A DNA stretch of 64,000 bases from an uncultured Candidatus Saccharibacteria bacterium (GCA_946406315.1 CAMJKD010000004.1:1-64000), one strand, 5' to 3'. Counted from the first letter of the stretch, positions 31,223 through 43,033 are shown. Program-made: numbers and translations. The notes: generated by a model from the sequence alone, not told the origin.

Positions 31223-32986
31223 ATGGTGGCAAAGTCCAAGGATGGATTGCATCGCTGTCCGCATTGCGGCTCCAGCGATGTGTCCCTGGACACCAAAGAG
31301 GGGAAATTAAAGTGTAATTATTGTAAGACGCTTTTTGAAGCGAAGAGCGATAATGCGCTGGGTGGTGTCGAGGGGATGAAAGGCGAAACTCGCGGTGAAG
31401 GTGCGGAAGATATTATTCCGGGCGAAGACATCGTGAAAACTTTTCGTTGCCCATCTTGTGGGGCAGAGGTTGTTATTAATACGGAAGAAAGTACGAGTGC
31501 TTCGTGCCATTGGTGTAAGCACGTTTTTTCGGTTAATGAGAAGATTTCAAATGGTGCAGTACCGGATTTAGTGTTGCCTTTTAAAATAACCAAAGAAGAA
31601 GCCGAAAAGAAGATTAAAGCTTGCTTTAAAGAAAATGAAATTTCGGTAGATGCAGATTTTGCGTCGCAATTCAACGCGAGCGATACGCGTGGTGTGTATT
31701 TTCCGTATTTGATTGTTGATGTAAATGGCCATCTTACGATGCGCGGTCAAGGTGAGATTGGTAATGGAAGCAAATCATATAACGGCGCAGAAATCTATGA
31801 TCTTACGCGTGAGTTTGATATTTTAGTTGATGACTTAACAGTTGAATCTTCGGCTAAAAGATTAAACCAAGATACCTGCATTAATTCGAATAATATTATT
31901 AATGCGATTTTGCCGTACGATACGGAAAATGCTGTAGCGTGGGATGCAAATTATTTAAGGGGCTTCGCAAGCGAGAAGCGCAATACAAATGTAGATAATT
32001 TGAAGGAAATTGTTGCGCTACAAACTGGCGACATAGCACGTAACCGTGCAAAGACTGAAACCGCAGCACAATACGATCGTGGTATTCGTTGGGACAAAGA
32101 ACACTTAGGAATAAAAGGTACGAAGTGGAAGGCGGCATATTTGCCAGTATGGTTATATAGTTATAAACGTCCGGCCGAAACGAGTGACGAGAGAATATAC
32201 TATATTGCTTTGAATGGACGAACGGGAGAAATTGCAGCTTGCTTGCCGGACAAGAAGTTAATAAAGAAGACTGAGGGAAAGAAGGTTAGGAAGCCGTCAA
32301 GGGTGATATTGACGGTAGTGTTGGCAACGGTGATAGCTTTCTTTACGATGGTAATATTTGGTTTGTTTGTTTTGGCGGTGCTAGCAATGATTTGGGGCTT
32401 ATATATTATGCCAATCTGGGCGATAGTGTATTATGCTAATTCAAAAAAACGATTACAGTTAACTGGCGGAGCGCAACAGGGTGGATTATTGATTAATCAA
32501 AACGGGCGACATCATCATGAGACGGAGACGGTGGCAGAGATTAAGAATCTTGAGAAGACTGATACCTATGTGAGGTCGGTTGAATATACTTATGGCGCAA
32601 CGATTGTGGGAAAGAATGACGACAGGGTGATTGGCGCTTTATCGACGGGGAGAAGCGAGATGCTCGATAGTGAACGTGGTCGTTTTCAGATGGGGCGCAA
32701 TTATACAAATAGCGGCATGAGCGCTGCGGCGATGAGCTATCGGCGTAGGCAGCAAAAATCGTCATTAGTTGAGATTATCTGGATTGTTGTTTTTGTGCTA
32801 TTTATGTTGATAGCCTTGATGGGCGGTGACGGCGGCGGTAGTGGTAGTGGTAGTGGTAGTGGTAGCGGCAGCGATTCTTCGGATAGTAGCTGGGACTCGG
32901 GTTCGAGTTGGGATTCTGGTGGTAGTTGGGATTCGGGATCGAGTTTCGATTCTGGCGGTGGATTTGATTATAGTTATGATTATTAG
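31223..32986 (+). CDS. Zinc-ribbon (TFIIB-like) membrane protein, paralog 1, with Ser/Gly/Trp-rich tail
   Basis: HRCPHCGSSDVSLDTKEGKLKCNYCKTLFE and FRCPSCGAEVVINTEESTSASCHWCKH; several TMs; (GS)n-WDSGSSWDSGG tail. Confidence 0.85.
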   Translation: MVAKSKDGLHRCPHCGSSDVSLDTKEGKLKCNYCKTLFEAKSDNALGGVEGMKGETRGEGAEDIIPGEDIVKTFRCPSCGAEVVINTEESTSASCHWCKHVFSVNEKISNGAVPDLVLPFKITKEEAEKKIKACFKENEISVDADFASQFNASDTRGVYFPYLIVDVNGHLTMRGQGEIGNGSKSYNGAEIYDLTREFDILVDDLTVESSAKRLNQDTCINSNNIINAILPYDTENAVAWDANYLRGFASEKRNTNVDNLKEIVALQTGDIARNRAKTETAAQYDRGIRWDKEHLGIKGTKWKAAYLPVWLYSYKRPAETSDERIYYIALNGRTGEIAACLPDKKLIKKTEGKKVRKPSRVILTVVLATVIAFFTMVIFGLFVLAVLAMIWGLYIMPIWAIVYYANSKKRLQLTGGAQQGGLLINQNGRHHHETETVAEIKNLEKTDTYVRSVEYTYGATIVGKNDDRVIGALSTGRSEMLDSERGRFQMGRNYTNSGMSAAAMSYRRRQQKSSLVEIIWIVVFVLFMLIALMGGDGGGSGSGSGSGSGSDSSDSSWDSGSSWDSGGSWDSGSSFDSGGGFDYSYDY

Positions 32987-33001
32987 AAAGGAGCGACAAG
33001 G

Positions 33002-34579
33002 ATGGCAATAGATAACAAAAAGAACGGAATGAATCGTTGTCCGCACTGCGGCTCAACAGATACGACGCTGGATGTGAAAACAGGGAATTTGAAATGTAAT
33101 TTTTGTCGCTCACAGTTTAAGGGGAACAAGGTCAATGCTTATGGCGGTATTGAGGGTTTAAAGGGCGATGTGATAGGTGCGGGTGCGGGCGATATTATTC
33201 CTGACGAGAAGGTTATCCTAACTCTAAAATGTCCAGCTTGCGGTGCGGAAGTGGTGATTAATACAGATGAAGTAACGAGCGCGCGTTGTCATTGGTGTCG
33301 ACATAATTTGTCGGTAAATGAGAAGATGCCGAATGGCGCAGTACCGGATTTGGTTTTACCATTTAAAACCGAGAAGAAATTTGCAGAAGGCAAGATTGAT
33401 GAGTTCGTAAATAAGCGTAAGTTTTTTGCGCATCCAGTTTTTACGAAAGAATTTTCATCTGAAAATGTGATGGGCGTATATCTGCCATATATGATAGTAG
33501 ATGTAAATGCACACGCATCGCTTTCTGGCGAGGCGGAGCATTTAGTAAAGCGTTATACGGTAGGAAGTGGCAATAGTAGGAAGACATATTATGATGCGGA
33601 TGCTTATAATGTGTCACGTGATTTCGATTTGATGATTGATGATTTGACAATAGAATCTTCTTCGGACAAGTTGAGGCAAGACTTAAAAGTTAATACGAAT
33701 AATGTAATCAATTCAATCATGCCGTTTGACACGGATAACTGCGTCGAATGGAACCCGAGTTATCTGAGAGGATACGCAAGCGAGAAGCGTGATACGAATG
33801 TAGATATATTAAAACCAGCAGTGGAAATGCAGTCTAAGGATATTGCGCGTTATCAGGCAAGGCAAACGATGGAGTTTTATGATCGCGGTGCTAGATGGGA
33901 AAAGGAATCGTTAGAGATTAAGGGTACGAGCTGGAAGGCGGCATACTTACCAGTGTGGCTGTATAGCTATTATCAGCAAGATAAACAACTTATGCATTAT
34001 GTAGCCGTGAATGCGCGAACGGGGGAGACGATGGGGTCGGTGCCAATAAATAAAACTCGTTTAATGATCGTGTCGGCGATAGTTGAGGTGCTAGGGATTG
34101 TATTGGGCTGGTTCTGGTTTAGATTCTGGATTGGCGTTGATATGGATGACGATAATCCGGCTTTATGGGGCGCATTAGGCTTTACGCCTGGTTTTATTTT
34201 CTATTGGGTGCAGACAAATCGTTACAGAAATATGAGTGCGCGACATATGCACGAGAAAGACACGAAGTCGGACGCAAAGAATATGAAGAAAATTGATGAA
34301 CTGAAAGAGCATCGTAAACGTTTGCGACAATCGAGAATACAGGGCGAGAATGGCAATTCAGTGCAAGGTGTTTTGGCGAAGAACGGTGCGAAGATGATGG
34401 GTGAAAAAATGGCAAATTATATCGGAATTGGTCGTATGTTCGGCTCGACTGTCGATCAGACGCCGATTGGGCAGGCGACAATAGAAGGTGCGAAGGTGAA
34501 GAATAAGGTTGCGGGTACGATTTGGACGATAGTTATTGTCGCATTTATTTTATTGTTATTAATTATAGTATTGAGTTGA
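33002..34579 (+). CDS. Zinc-ribbon (TFIIB-like) membrane protein, paralog 2
   Basis: Same two zinc ribbons and core (AVPDLVLPFKTEKKFAEGKI..., WKAAYLPVWLYSYYQQ) as the preceding gene. Confidence 0.85.
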   Translation: MAIDNKKNGMNRCPHCGSTDTTLDVKTGNLKCNFCRSQFKGNKVNAYGGIEGLKGDVIGAGAGDIIPDEKVILTLKCPACGAEVVINTDEVTSARCHWCRHNLSVNEKMPNGAVPDLVLPFKTEKKFAEGKIDEFVNKRKFFAHPVFTKEFSSENVMGVYLPYMIVDVNAHASLSGEAEHLVKRYTVGSGNSRKTYYDADAYNVSRDFDLMIDDLTIESSSDKLRQDLKVNTNNVINSIMPFDTDNCVEWNPSYLRGYASEKRDTNVDILKPAVEMQSKDIARYQARQTMEFYDRGARWEKESLEIKGTSWKAAYLPVWLYSYYQQDKQLMHYVAVNARTGETMGSVPINKTRLMIVSAIVEVLGIVLGWFWFRFWIGVDMDDDNPALWGALGFTPGFIFYWVQTNRYRNMSARHMHEKDTKSDAKNMKKIDELKEHRKRLRQSRIQGENGNSVQGVLAKNGAKMMGEKMANYIGIGRMFGSTVDQTPIGQATIEGAKVKNKVAGTIWTIVIVAFILLLLIIVLS

Positions 34580-34612
34580 TGTCGGAGATATCGGGGGTGT
34601 TATACTAGAGAT

Positions 34613-35971
34613 ATGAAATTATACAACACCCTCAGTCGAAATATTGAAGAATTTAAACCGATTGATGCGGAAAGGGTAAAAGTTTATACTTGCGGACCAA
34701 CGGTCTATAGTTTTGCGCACGTGGGGAATTTTACTAGTTATATTTACTGGGATCTTTTGGTGCGAACTTTGGCTTTGAATGGCTATAAGGTTGAACGCGT
34801 GTTAAATATTACCGATGTTGGGCATTTGACTTCCGATGCTGATGAGGGCGAAGACAAGATGGAAAAAGGCGCCAAACGTGAGGGCAAGACGGTTTGGGAA
34901 GTGGCAGAGATGTATACGAATGACTATCTGAAAAACTTTCGCGCTTTGAACATGGTGGAGCCATCGCGAATTTGCCGAGCGACGGATTTTATTAAAGAAG
35001 ACATGGCTTTAGTGGATGTACTAGAGGAAAAAGGTTATTTGTATGATACGACGGATGGTTTGTATTTTGATACTTCGAAGTTTCCGACCTATGCGGATTT
35101 TGCGCATTTGGACTTGGATCATTTGAAAGCAGGAGCGCGGGTAGATTTTAATTCCGAAAAGAAGAATGTGTCAGATTTTGCGGTATGGAAGTGGATTCGT
35201 GATGATGAAGATCATGCGATGCAATGGGAATATAGAGGCAGAATGGGTTATCCGGGTTGGCATCTTGAGTGCGCGACGATTATCCACGAAAAACTAGGTG
35301 AGCCGATTGATATTCATTGTGGTGGCGTTGATCATATTCCGGTTCATCATACGAATGAGATTGCTGAGATTGAGGCGGCCTACGGTAAGAAGATGGCGAA
35401 CTATTGGTTGCATAATAACTTTATTACTATTGATGGGGAAAAGATTTCGAAGTCGATTGGTAATGTTTACTATTTTGAGGACTTGAAAGAGCGTGGTTAT
35501 TCGCATATGGATTATAAGATGTGGGTATTGCAAGGCCATTTTCAGAGCGAGCGTAATTTTTCGTTTAATGATTTGAATGCGGCGAAGCAACGACTATTGA
35601 ATTATCGGAATTTTGCGGCTTTGCGTTGGCAAAAAGATGCTACAGATTTGAACAGTGTGCGTGATGCAGTTATGAGGCAATTAAATAACAATATGAATTC
35701 GGCGGGGGCGTTTGCTGAGATAGATAAAGCTATTAATGTAAATGTTCCAGATGAAGAATTTGTGAAATTTTTGGATGATGCCTTTGGTCTAGGGATTCTT
35801 GATTCAACGCCAGACATTTCGGATGATTTAAAAGAAAAGATTACGGAACGTGCAAAAGCGAAGAATGAACGCGACTTCGTGAAGGCGGATACCTTACGCG
35901 ACGAAATTGCGAGGGAGGGGATTGTGTTATTAGATAGCGTCGACGGTTCAATTTGGCAATATATAAAATAA
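34613..35971 (+). CDS. cysS: Cysteine--tRNA ligase
   Basis: VYTCGPTVYSFAHVGNF, GWHLECATIIHEKLG, KISKSIGN. Confidence 0.97.
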   Translation: MKLYNTLSRNIEEFKPIDAERVKVYTCGPTVYSFAHVGNFTSYIYWDLLVRTLALNGYKVERVLNITDVGHLTSDADEGEDKMEKGAKREGKTVWEVAEMYTNDYLKNFRALNMVEPSRICRATDFIKEDMALVDVLEEKGYLYDTTDGLYFDTSKFPTYADFAHLDLDHLKAGARVDFNSEKKNVSDFAVWKWIRDDEDHAMQWEYRGRMGYPGWHLECATIIHEKLGEPIDIHCGGVDHIPVHHTNEIAEIEAAYGKKMANYWLHNNFITIDGEKISKSIGNVYYFEDLKERGYSHMDYKMWVLQGHFQSERNFSFNDLNAAKQRLLNYRNFAALRWQKDATDLNSVRDAVMRQLNNNMNSAGAFAEIDKAINVNVPDEEFVKFLDDAFGLGILDSTPDISDDLKEKITERAKAKNERDFVKADTLRDEIAREGIVLLDSVDGSIWQYIK

Positions 35972-35986
35972 TAAAAAAGGGCAAAG

Positions 35987-36595
35987 ATGTCAAAAAACGA
36001 AAAGGATGCAGAGATGATTTTATCGGCGAAGGCCTGTAAGATTACTTGTAAAATATTGAGTATTTTCGCTAAGATTGGTGAAGTGCTTTTAACTGTTGCT
36101 GCCGTTTGCGCAGTGGTTGCTGGGGTGTTTATTTGCGTAAAGCAGAGTGAGATCAACATTAATGAAATGGTTAATTCTGCTAAGAATGAGTTAAATACGG
36201 AAGCATTCGTGTCGATTTCAGGTTCTGGGGTGGAATACTTTTTAAATAAGAGCCATAATGAACAGATAGCTATTGTCTTGGTTGTTCTTGTTGTTGGCGC
36301 AGTAGCTTTATACTTTACTGCTATGATGTTAAGAAATATTCATCGTATCTTTAAGAATTTAGATTGCGGCAAAACGCCTTTTATGGTGGAGAATGTAGTT
36401 ATTATCCAAAATATTGCAAAATGGCTATTTGCCTCGTTGATTCTTTTAGATGTAGCGTCAATGGTTTTGTCGCTTGTATTGAGCGGACAGACAATTAGTG
36501 TAAATATCTCATTAGGTCATTACGCACTGGGTTTTGTATTATTGGTATTGGCGGTAGTATTCCGACACGGTTGCGAACTGGAGAAGGAGAAATAA
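35987..36595 (+). CDS. Multi-TM membrane protein (possibly DUF2975-like)
   Basis: Four predicted TM segments, IFKNLDCGKTPFMVENVVIIQNIAKWL pattern. Confidence 0.6.
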   Translation: MSKNEKDAEMILSAKACKITCKILSIFAKIGEVLLTVAAVCAVVAGVFICVKQSEININEMVNSAKNELNTEAFVSISGSGVEYFLNKSHNEQIAIVLVVLVVGAVALYFTAMMLRNIHRIFKNLDCGKTPFMVENVVIIQNIAKWLFASLILLDVASMVLSLVLSGQTISVNISLGHYALGFVLLVLAVVFRHGCELEKEK

Positions 36596-36599
36596 GATG

Positions 36600-36634
36600 T
36601 AAAAATGCCCCTCGTATGGAGGGGTGTTTTTTGT
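36600..36634. terminator. Intrinsic terminator between convergent genes
   Basis: aaaaaTGCCCCTCgtatgGAGGGGTGttttttg. Confidence 0.85.
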
Positions 36635-36637
36635 GGG

Positions 36638-37789
36638 TTAATTATTCGCAATAAGTTTTGACTTATCTTTAGGTCTTTTTAAGTCGCTGCCGTTGATTTT
36701 GCCGTCGTCCATAAGGTCGTTGCTATATTCTTCGATGAGGACGCGTATACATCCGGCAATTGGGATTGAGATGATGGCGCCGAGAAGACCAAAAGTATAA
36801 ATGCCGATGGTGACTGCAGAAAGGACGGCAAGAGCAGGAAGGTTCATGCCTTTGCCCTGGATCTTTGGCGAGATGATATTGGATTCGATTTGTAGATAAA
36901 CGATGGTGTAGATAAAGAAAGTTATGCCGGCGCCGATTTGGCTGAATCCTAGCAGAAGCGCAACGAGAGTGCCACCTATAAAGGAGCCAAACATTGGAAT
37001 TAAACTAAAGACGCCAGTAATAAGACCAAATGGAAGGGCGAGGCTGGGATTGAGACCGAAGATGAGACTGAGAATAAAAACGGCGGTCATAGTAAAACAG
37101 GCATTGACGAGTGCGACAATTATGGCACTTGAGACGTAGGTACTGATAGTTTGCGAGAGACGGTAAACGACGTGTTCGGCTTTTTTTGCACCGTTTCCTT
37201 TAAAATTGCTCCAGATTTTTTTATTAATTCCTGGACCTTCGGTGAGCATAAAGAAGGCTAAAACGAGGGTTAGGATAATAGTGGCAATAGCGCTACCGAG
37301 TGCGGCAACGGAGTTAGTTAATGTCGAGCCAACGTTGTCTAATTTAACAAAGTTTTGAGAAAATTCTCTAATTTTTCCAATTGCTTCCTCGCGGAAATTA
37401 TTGATACGCAAGGTTTCGCCGATATTATCAATAAAAGTGAGATTATTAGTGGCGCCATCAACGATGTTTGGAAGGTTTTTAGCAAATTTTGCGGTTTCGG
37501 AAATGATAGTAGGCACAACTATGGCGATGAATGCGCAGATAAAGCCGACGACTACGAGGTACGCGAGTGCAATTGGGAGCTTATGAGTTTTATTTTTATT
37601 AGGAAATAGATTTGCGATACGGCTAATTAAAGGCTTAATGGCGAGCGCAAAGAAAAGGGCGTAGCCAATTATCAGTAGGCCTTTTCTTGCCGCAAATAAA
37701 AGATAACCCGCCGCAAGGAAACCGATTATGACAAGCCAGAAGCGAATGAATGTTTTAGTGTCGATCTGAACTTTAGTTGTAGTGCTCAT
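36638..37789 (-). CDS. AI-2E/PerM-family transporter
   Basis: Multi-TM with GLNPSLALPFGLITGVFSLIPMFGSFIGG and QIESNIISPKIQGKGMNLPAL motifs; start trimmed to MSTTTKVQ after TATAAT-N6. Confidence 0.88.
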   Translation of the reverse strand: MSTTTKVQIDTKTFIRFWLVIIGFLAAGYLLFAARKGLLIIGYALFFALAIKPLISRIANLFPNKNKTHKLPIALAYLVVVGFICAFIAIVVPTIISETAKFAKNLPNIVDGATNNLTFIDNIGETLRINNFREEAIGKIREFSQNFVKLDNVGSTLTNSVAALGSAIATIILTLVLAFFMLTEGPGINKKIWSNFKGNGAKKAEHVVYRLSQTISTYVSSAIIVALVNACFTMTAVFILSLIFGLNPSLALPFGLITGVFSLIPMFGSFIGGTLVALLLGFSQIGAGITFFIYTIVYLQIESNIISPKIQGKGMNLPALAVLSAVTIGIYTFGLLGAIISIPIAGCIRVLIEEYSNDLMDDGKINGSDLKRPKDKSKLIANN

Positions 37790-37822
37790 GAAGTTATTAT
37801 AGCATTCCAAAAAGCATTAGCG

Positions 37823-38901
37823 CTACTTAGAGAGTTCAGCGCCTTTGCAACATTTGCATAGGAGCCATTCTTAAAGTTGTATGTATTCTAGCATAGTTGT
37901 AATAGATTAGGTATTCTTGAATGCTCTTAGTAACTTCAGGCAGCGTTCTTGCGGTATATGGACCAATAGATTCTTCTCGCATTGTTCGGTTAAATCGCTC
38001 AATATGCGCATTATCATTAGGCTGACGCACTCTCGTGTGTCGGATTGGAATACGATGCTTTGCGAGAATATCTTTGAAGCGTTGTCCAAATTCTCGACCG
38101 TTGTCGCACTGGACCATCTTAAAACTAAAGCCAAACTCTTTTTGAGCTGCAAGCACGGCATTCGCCGTGCTTGTTTGGCTGTATGAGTATCCTATGCGAG
38201 AATAGGCTAGCCTTGTATTCACATCAATAATATTCGTAATATATAGGTGCTTTCCGCCGAAGTGGTTCATTAGGAAAACCGTATCCACTTCAACTAGATC
38301 GCCTGGAGACTCTGCTTTTGGTCTCCTCGGGTTATGCTTAGCCCAATACTTCTTACCATAAAGTCTAACTCTCTGTAATTTGTATCTTCGAACAATCCTT
38401 CGGACACTCGAAAAACTAACTTCAAGATTCTCATTCTGAAGCGTTAGCCAAACTACGTAGTTGCTTCGACCAAGCTCGAGCTTGGTCTCGACGATGTGTG
38501 CCACAAGGCGCTCGTCTAGAGCGTTCGGATGCACCTTAGGAGCAGAAGATAGGGTTGGCACTAGCCATTTGAGGCTAGACAAACGAAAAGTGGCGCCCTG
38601 AAGCCTACGCGGCCTTCCGTAGTTATTGAAGTCTGGATAGTTATTTAGCTCGCGCCACTTTTTTATCCAACGATAGATTGTACTCCTATTTCTTCCGTAG
38701 CGTCTCGCAACTTGCGAAACGCTACGATGCTCAAAGAAAATCTCTTTTAGCGCTTTTTCGCGTTGTTTTTCGATTGCTTTATCTATACAATATGCCATAG
38801 GTAGTTTCCTGTTTAGGTTTTTGAGGAACTTTAAGTATGAAACTACCTATTTTTGTTGGCAAGTACTGTCAACTATTTTGTTGCAAAGGTCCTGGACCCT
38901 A
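37823..38901 (-). mobile_element. Insertion sequence copy 2 with imperfect terminal inverted repeats
   Basis: Left end agagttcagcgcctttgcaac and right end gttgcaaaggtcctggaccct are inverted (17/21) and flank the transposase ORF. Confidence 0.85.
37836..38798 (-). CDS. DDE (rve-type, IS481/IS3-like) transposase
   Basis: N-terminal HTH (SVSQVARRYGRNRSTIYRWIKKW), DDE motifs LVEVDTV, VQCDNGREFG, NAHIERFNRTMREE. Confidence 0.92.
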   Translation of the reverse strand: MAYCIDKAIEKQREKALKEIFFEHRSVSQVARRYGRNRSTIYRWIKKWRELNNYPDFNNYGRPRRLQGATFRLSSLKWLVPTLSSAPKVHPNALDERLVAHIVETKLELGRSNYVVWLTLQNENLEVSFSSVRRIVRRYKLQRVRLYGKKYWAKHNPRRPKAESPGDLVEVDTVFLMNHFGGKHLYITNIIDVNTRLAYSRIGYSYSQTSTANAVLAAQKEFGFSFKMVQCDNGREFGQRFKDILAKHRIPIRHTRVRQPNDNAHIERFNRTMREESIGPYTARTLPEVTKSIQEYLIYYNYARIHTTLRMAPMQMLQRR

Positions 38902-38910
38902 ACGGCGCTA

Positions 38911-38939
38911 TTGACAAAATAAGCGTTTCGTGCTATAAT
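38911..38939 (+). promoter_or_regulatory. Perfect consensus sigma70 promoter
   Basis: TTGACA (38911..38916) - 17 nt - TATAAT (38934..38939). Confidence 0.85.
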
Positions 38940-39009
38940 GGGATTGTAAGCTTGTTATAGATGAGCTTAAGTGATGAGTAGTTTTTGGATTGGAAGGGGG
39001 TGCACTACC

Positions 39010-39204
39010 GTGGCATTCAGCAGAACTACCGAGACGGGTGCAGTTTGCACCTATATCATCGATGAGGATGGTTGCGCGTCATACAGCGACACGGAGGGTC
39101 ACCAATTTGAGGGGGCTGTTAATGTCGATGTCCTTTGCGCAATTTGTGAGTTAGGAGCAATGACATACGAAACGTATTTGGAAATCATTGCTCTTGTAGC
39201 GTAA
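39010..39204 (+). CDS. Small hypothetical protein (64 aa, GTG start)
   Basis: GTG preceded by ggaaGGGGGTGcactacc, downstream of a consensus promoter and followed by a terminator-like hairpin at about 39214..39256. Confidence 0.5.
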   Translation: MAFSRTTETGAVCTYIIDEDGCASYSDTEGHQFEGAVNVDVLCAICELGAMTYETYLEIIALVA

Positions 39205-39259
39205 GAAACTATTTCGGCCGGTATCTTTTCGTTAAGATTAGTACCGGTCTTTTTCTTGT

Positions 39260-41403
<2,144 letters not shown>

Positions 41404-41477
41404 ATTTTATTATTATATAATTTTTCTTGCGTTTTAGCAAAAATGCAATGCTCGTGTTTTTTTGTTTGTGGTTTTGT

Positions 41478-42149
41478 ATGCAAAATAGAAAGATGTGGGT
41501 TTATATTGATGAATCGGGTAATTTAGGGAGTAAAGGAAAATTTTTTTTGCTTGCGGCTGTGATATGTAGCAATGACAAAGTGAAGAAAAAAATTAGAAAT
41601 ATGATACGCTCGGCTAAAGTACGATTTGCTGATGAAGAAAAAGCGTTAGATGAAATACACGCCGTAAATTTAGAGTACGCTCAGCGGCAGGATTTGATTA
41701 ATAAGATTATTGCGATGGGAAATATATTTTTTGAGGTACTTGTTATTAGGAAAAGCGAGATTACTTTTTCTTTAACGAGAAAAACACGAAACGTAGCATA
41801 TAATTATTTTGCCGGTTTGTTAGTGGAGCGAATAATTGCGAAATGAAGTGATGATATCTTTGTGACTTTTGATAAGCGCACGACGAGAATTGCGTCAAAA
41901 AATTCTTTACTTGAATATTTGATGATAAAAATTCAAATGGAAAAATATGGTTTTCGAAGAGCAATGATTATTCAGGCGGATTCAAAGGAGGTGTATGGTT
42001 TGCAAGTGGCGGATTTGATTGCGAATACTATTTATCAAAGATTAGGCGGGAGGAATATGGAATTAGTGAGAAGGTTGGCGGAAAAAAGAATGTTAAATAT
42101 CAACGTGTTTCCGAGGAACTGTTTTGATGAATATGCCGAATTGTGGTAG
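41478..42149 (+). pseudogene. DUF3800-domain protein interrupted by an in-frame TGA (41844..41846)
   Basis: MWVYIDESGNLGSKGKFFLLAAVI (DUF3800 start) and ...IIQADSKEVYGLQVADLIANTIYQ (DUF3800 end) lie in the same reading frame on either side of the TGA. Confidence 0.8.
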
Positions 42150-42152
42150 GAT
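42124..42152 (+). promoter_or_regulatory. Promoter of candidate sRNA
   Basis: TTGATG - 17 nt - TAGGAT, 6 nt upstream of G42159. Confidence 0.5.
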
Positions 42153-42158
42153 TGATTT

Positions 42159-42255
42159 GGGACGTAAGTCTTATGGAGACCGCATTACGCGTAAACGTCG
42201 TTGTCCGGCGTAGAACCATGTAGCAGTCCGACAGTGCTCTACGGGGCACTTTTTT
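42159..42255 (+). ncRNA. Candidate ~97-nt structured small RNA
   Basis: GC-richer block between a promoter-like sequence and an intrinsic terminator; internal hairpins; no ORF. Confidence 0.5.
42233..42255 (+). terminator. Intrinsic terminator with UACG tetraloop
   Basis: AGTGCTC-TACG-GGGCACT followed by TTTTTT. Confidence 0.88.
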
Positions 42256-42300
42256 GGTGGTTGATGTTTCGTTTAAAAAAGATAGATGAAGGCATGGGCT

Positions 42301-42330
42301 TTTTCAGTTTTTTAAGCTTTTTTCAGCTTC
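42301..42330 (+). promoter_or_regulatory. Tandem ~10-bp direct repeats, possible response-regulator sites
   Basis: TTTCAG / TTTAAG / TTTCAG at 42302, 42311 and 42321 upstream of the response-regulator gene. Confidence 0.45.
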
Positions 42331-42372
42331 GCCTCTTAAAATTGATATCATAAGAACATAGGAGAAATATAA

Positions 42373-43032
42373 ATGAGAGTTTTATATGTAGAAGACGAAA
42401 AGTTTCTCGCTGAAGCAGTAAAACATAACTTAGAAAAGGAAAAAATTGATTGCGATTTGGCACTCGACGGTGAAGATGGGCTTAATAAAGCCATTGATGA
42501 AATATATGACGTCGTGATTCTTGATGTGATGTTGCCGAAGATATCTGGTATTGATATTTTGCGTCGGATGCGGGAGCGCAAAATCTCGACGCCGGTAATT
42601 ATGCTGTCGGCTTTATCGGAAGTGGAAGACAAAGTGAATGGTTTAGATGCGGGAGCGGATGATTATTTAGCAAAGCCATTCAAGACGGCAGAATTGGTTG
42701 CGCGAATTAAAGCTTTAATGCGTCGCCCGGCGGTAATTAAAAGTGAAAAAGTGCGCTACTTGAATTTAATTTATGACGTGAATGAAAAAAGTTTGAATGG
42801 TGTGTCTTTGACAGGAAAAGAAGCAGGGATTATTCACGAGTTGATGAAAACGCCAGGCAAGATTGTGAAGAAGGATTTTTTGTTAAATAAAGTATGGGGT
42901 GGTGAAGCATTTGGTGAAGATAATTACATAGAAGTATATGTTTCACGTTTGCGCAGAGTGCTAAAGAAGCTTGGTAGTAAGGCGGAGATTAATTCCGTCC
43001 GTGGATTAGGTTATAAGATTGTAGAAGCTTGA
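42373..43032 (+). CDS. OmpR/PhoB-family response regulator
   Basis: MRVLYVEDEKFLAEAVK, DVVILDVMLPKISG, KPFKTAELVARIKALMRR, C-terminal winged helix. Confidence 0.95.
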   Translation: MRVLYVEDEKFLAEAVKHNLEKEKIDCDLALDGEDGLNKAIDEIYDVVILDVMLPKISGIDILRRMRERKISTPVIMLSALSEVEDKVNGLDAGADDYLAKPFKTAELVARIKALMRRPAVIKSEKVRYLNLIYDVNEKSLNGVSLTGKEAGIIHELMKTPGKIVKKDFLLNKVWGGEAFGEDNYIEVYVSRLRRVLKKLGSKAEINSVRGLGYKIVEA

Positions 43033-43033
43033 T

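Noticed and set aside
41844-41846. Alternative genetic code (UGA read as Gly or Trp)
   Set aside because: Several intact genes in the window end with TGA at the expected C-terminus (e.g. dnaE, IS transposase), so UGA is a stop here
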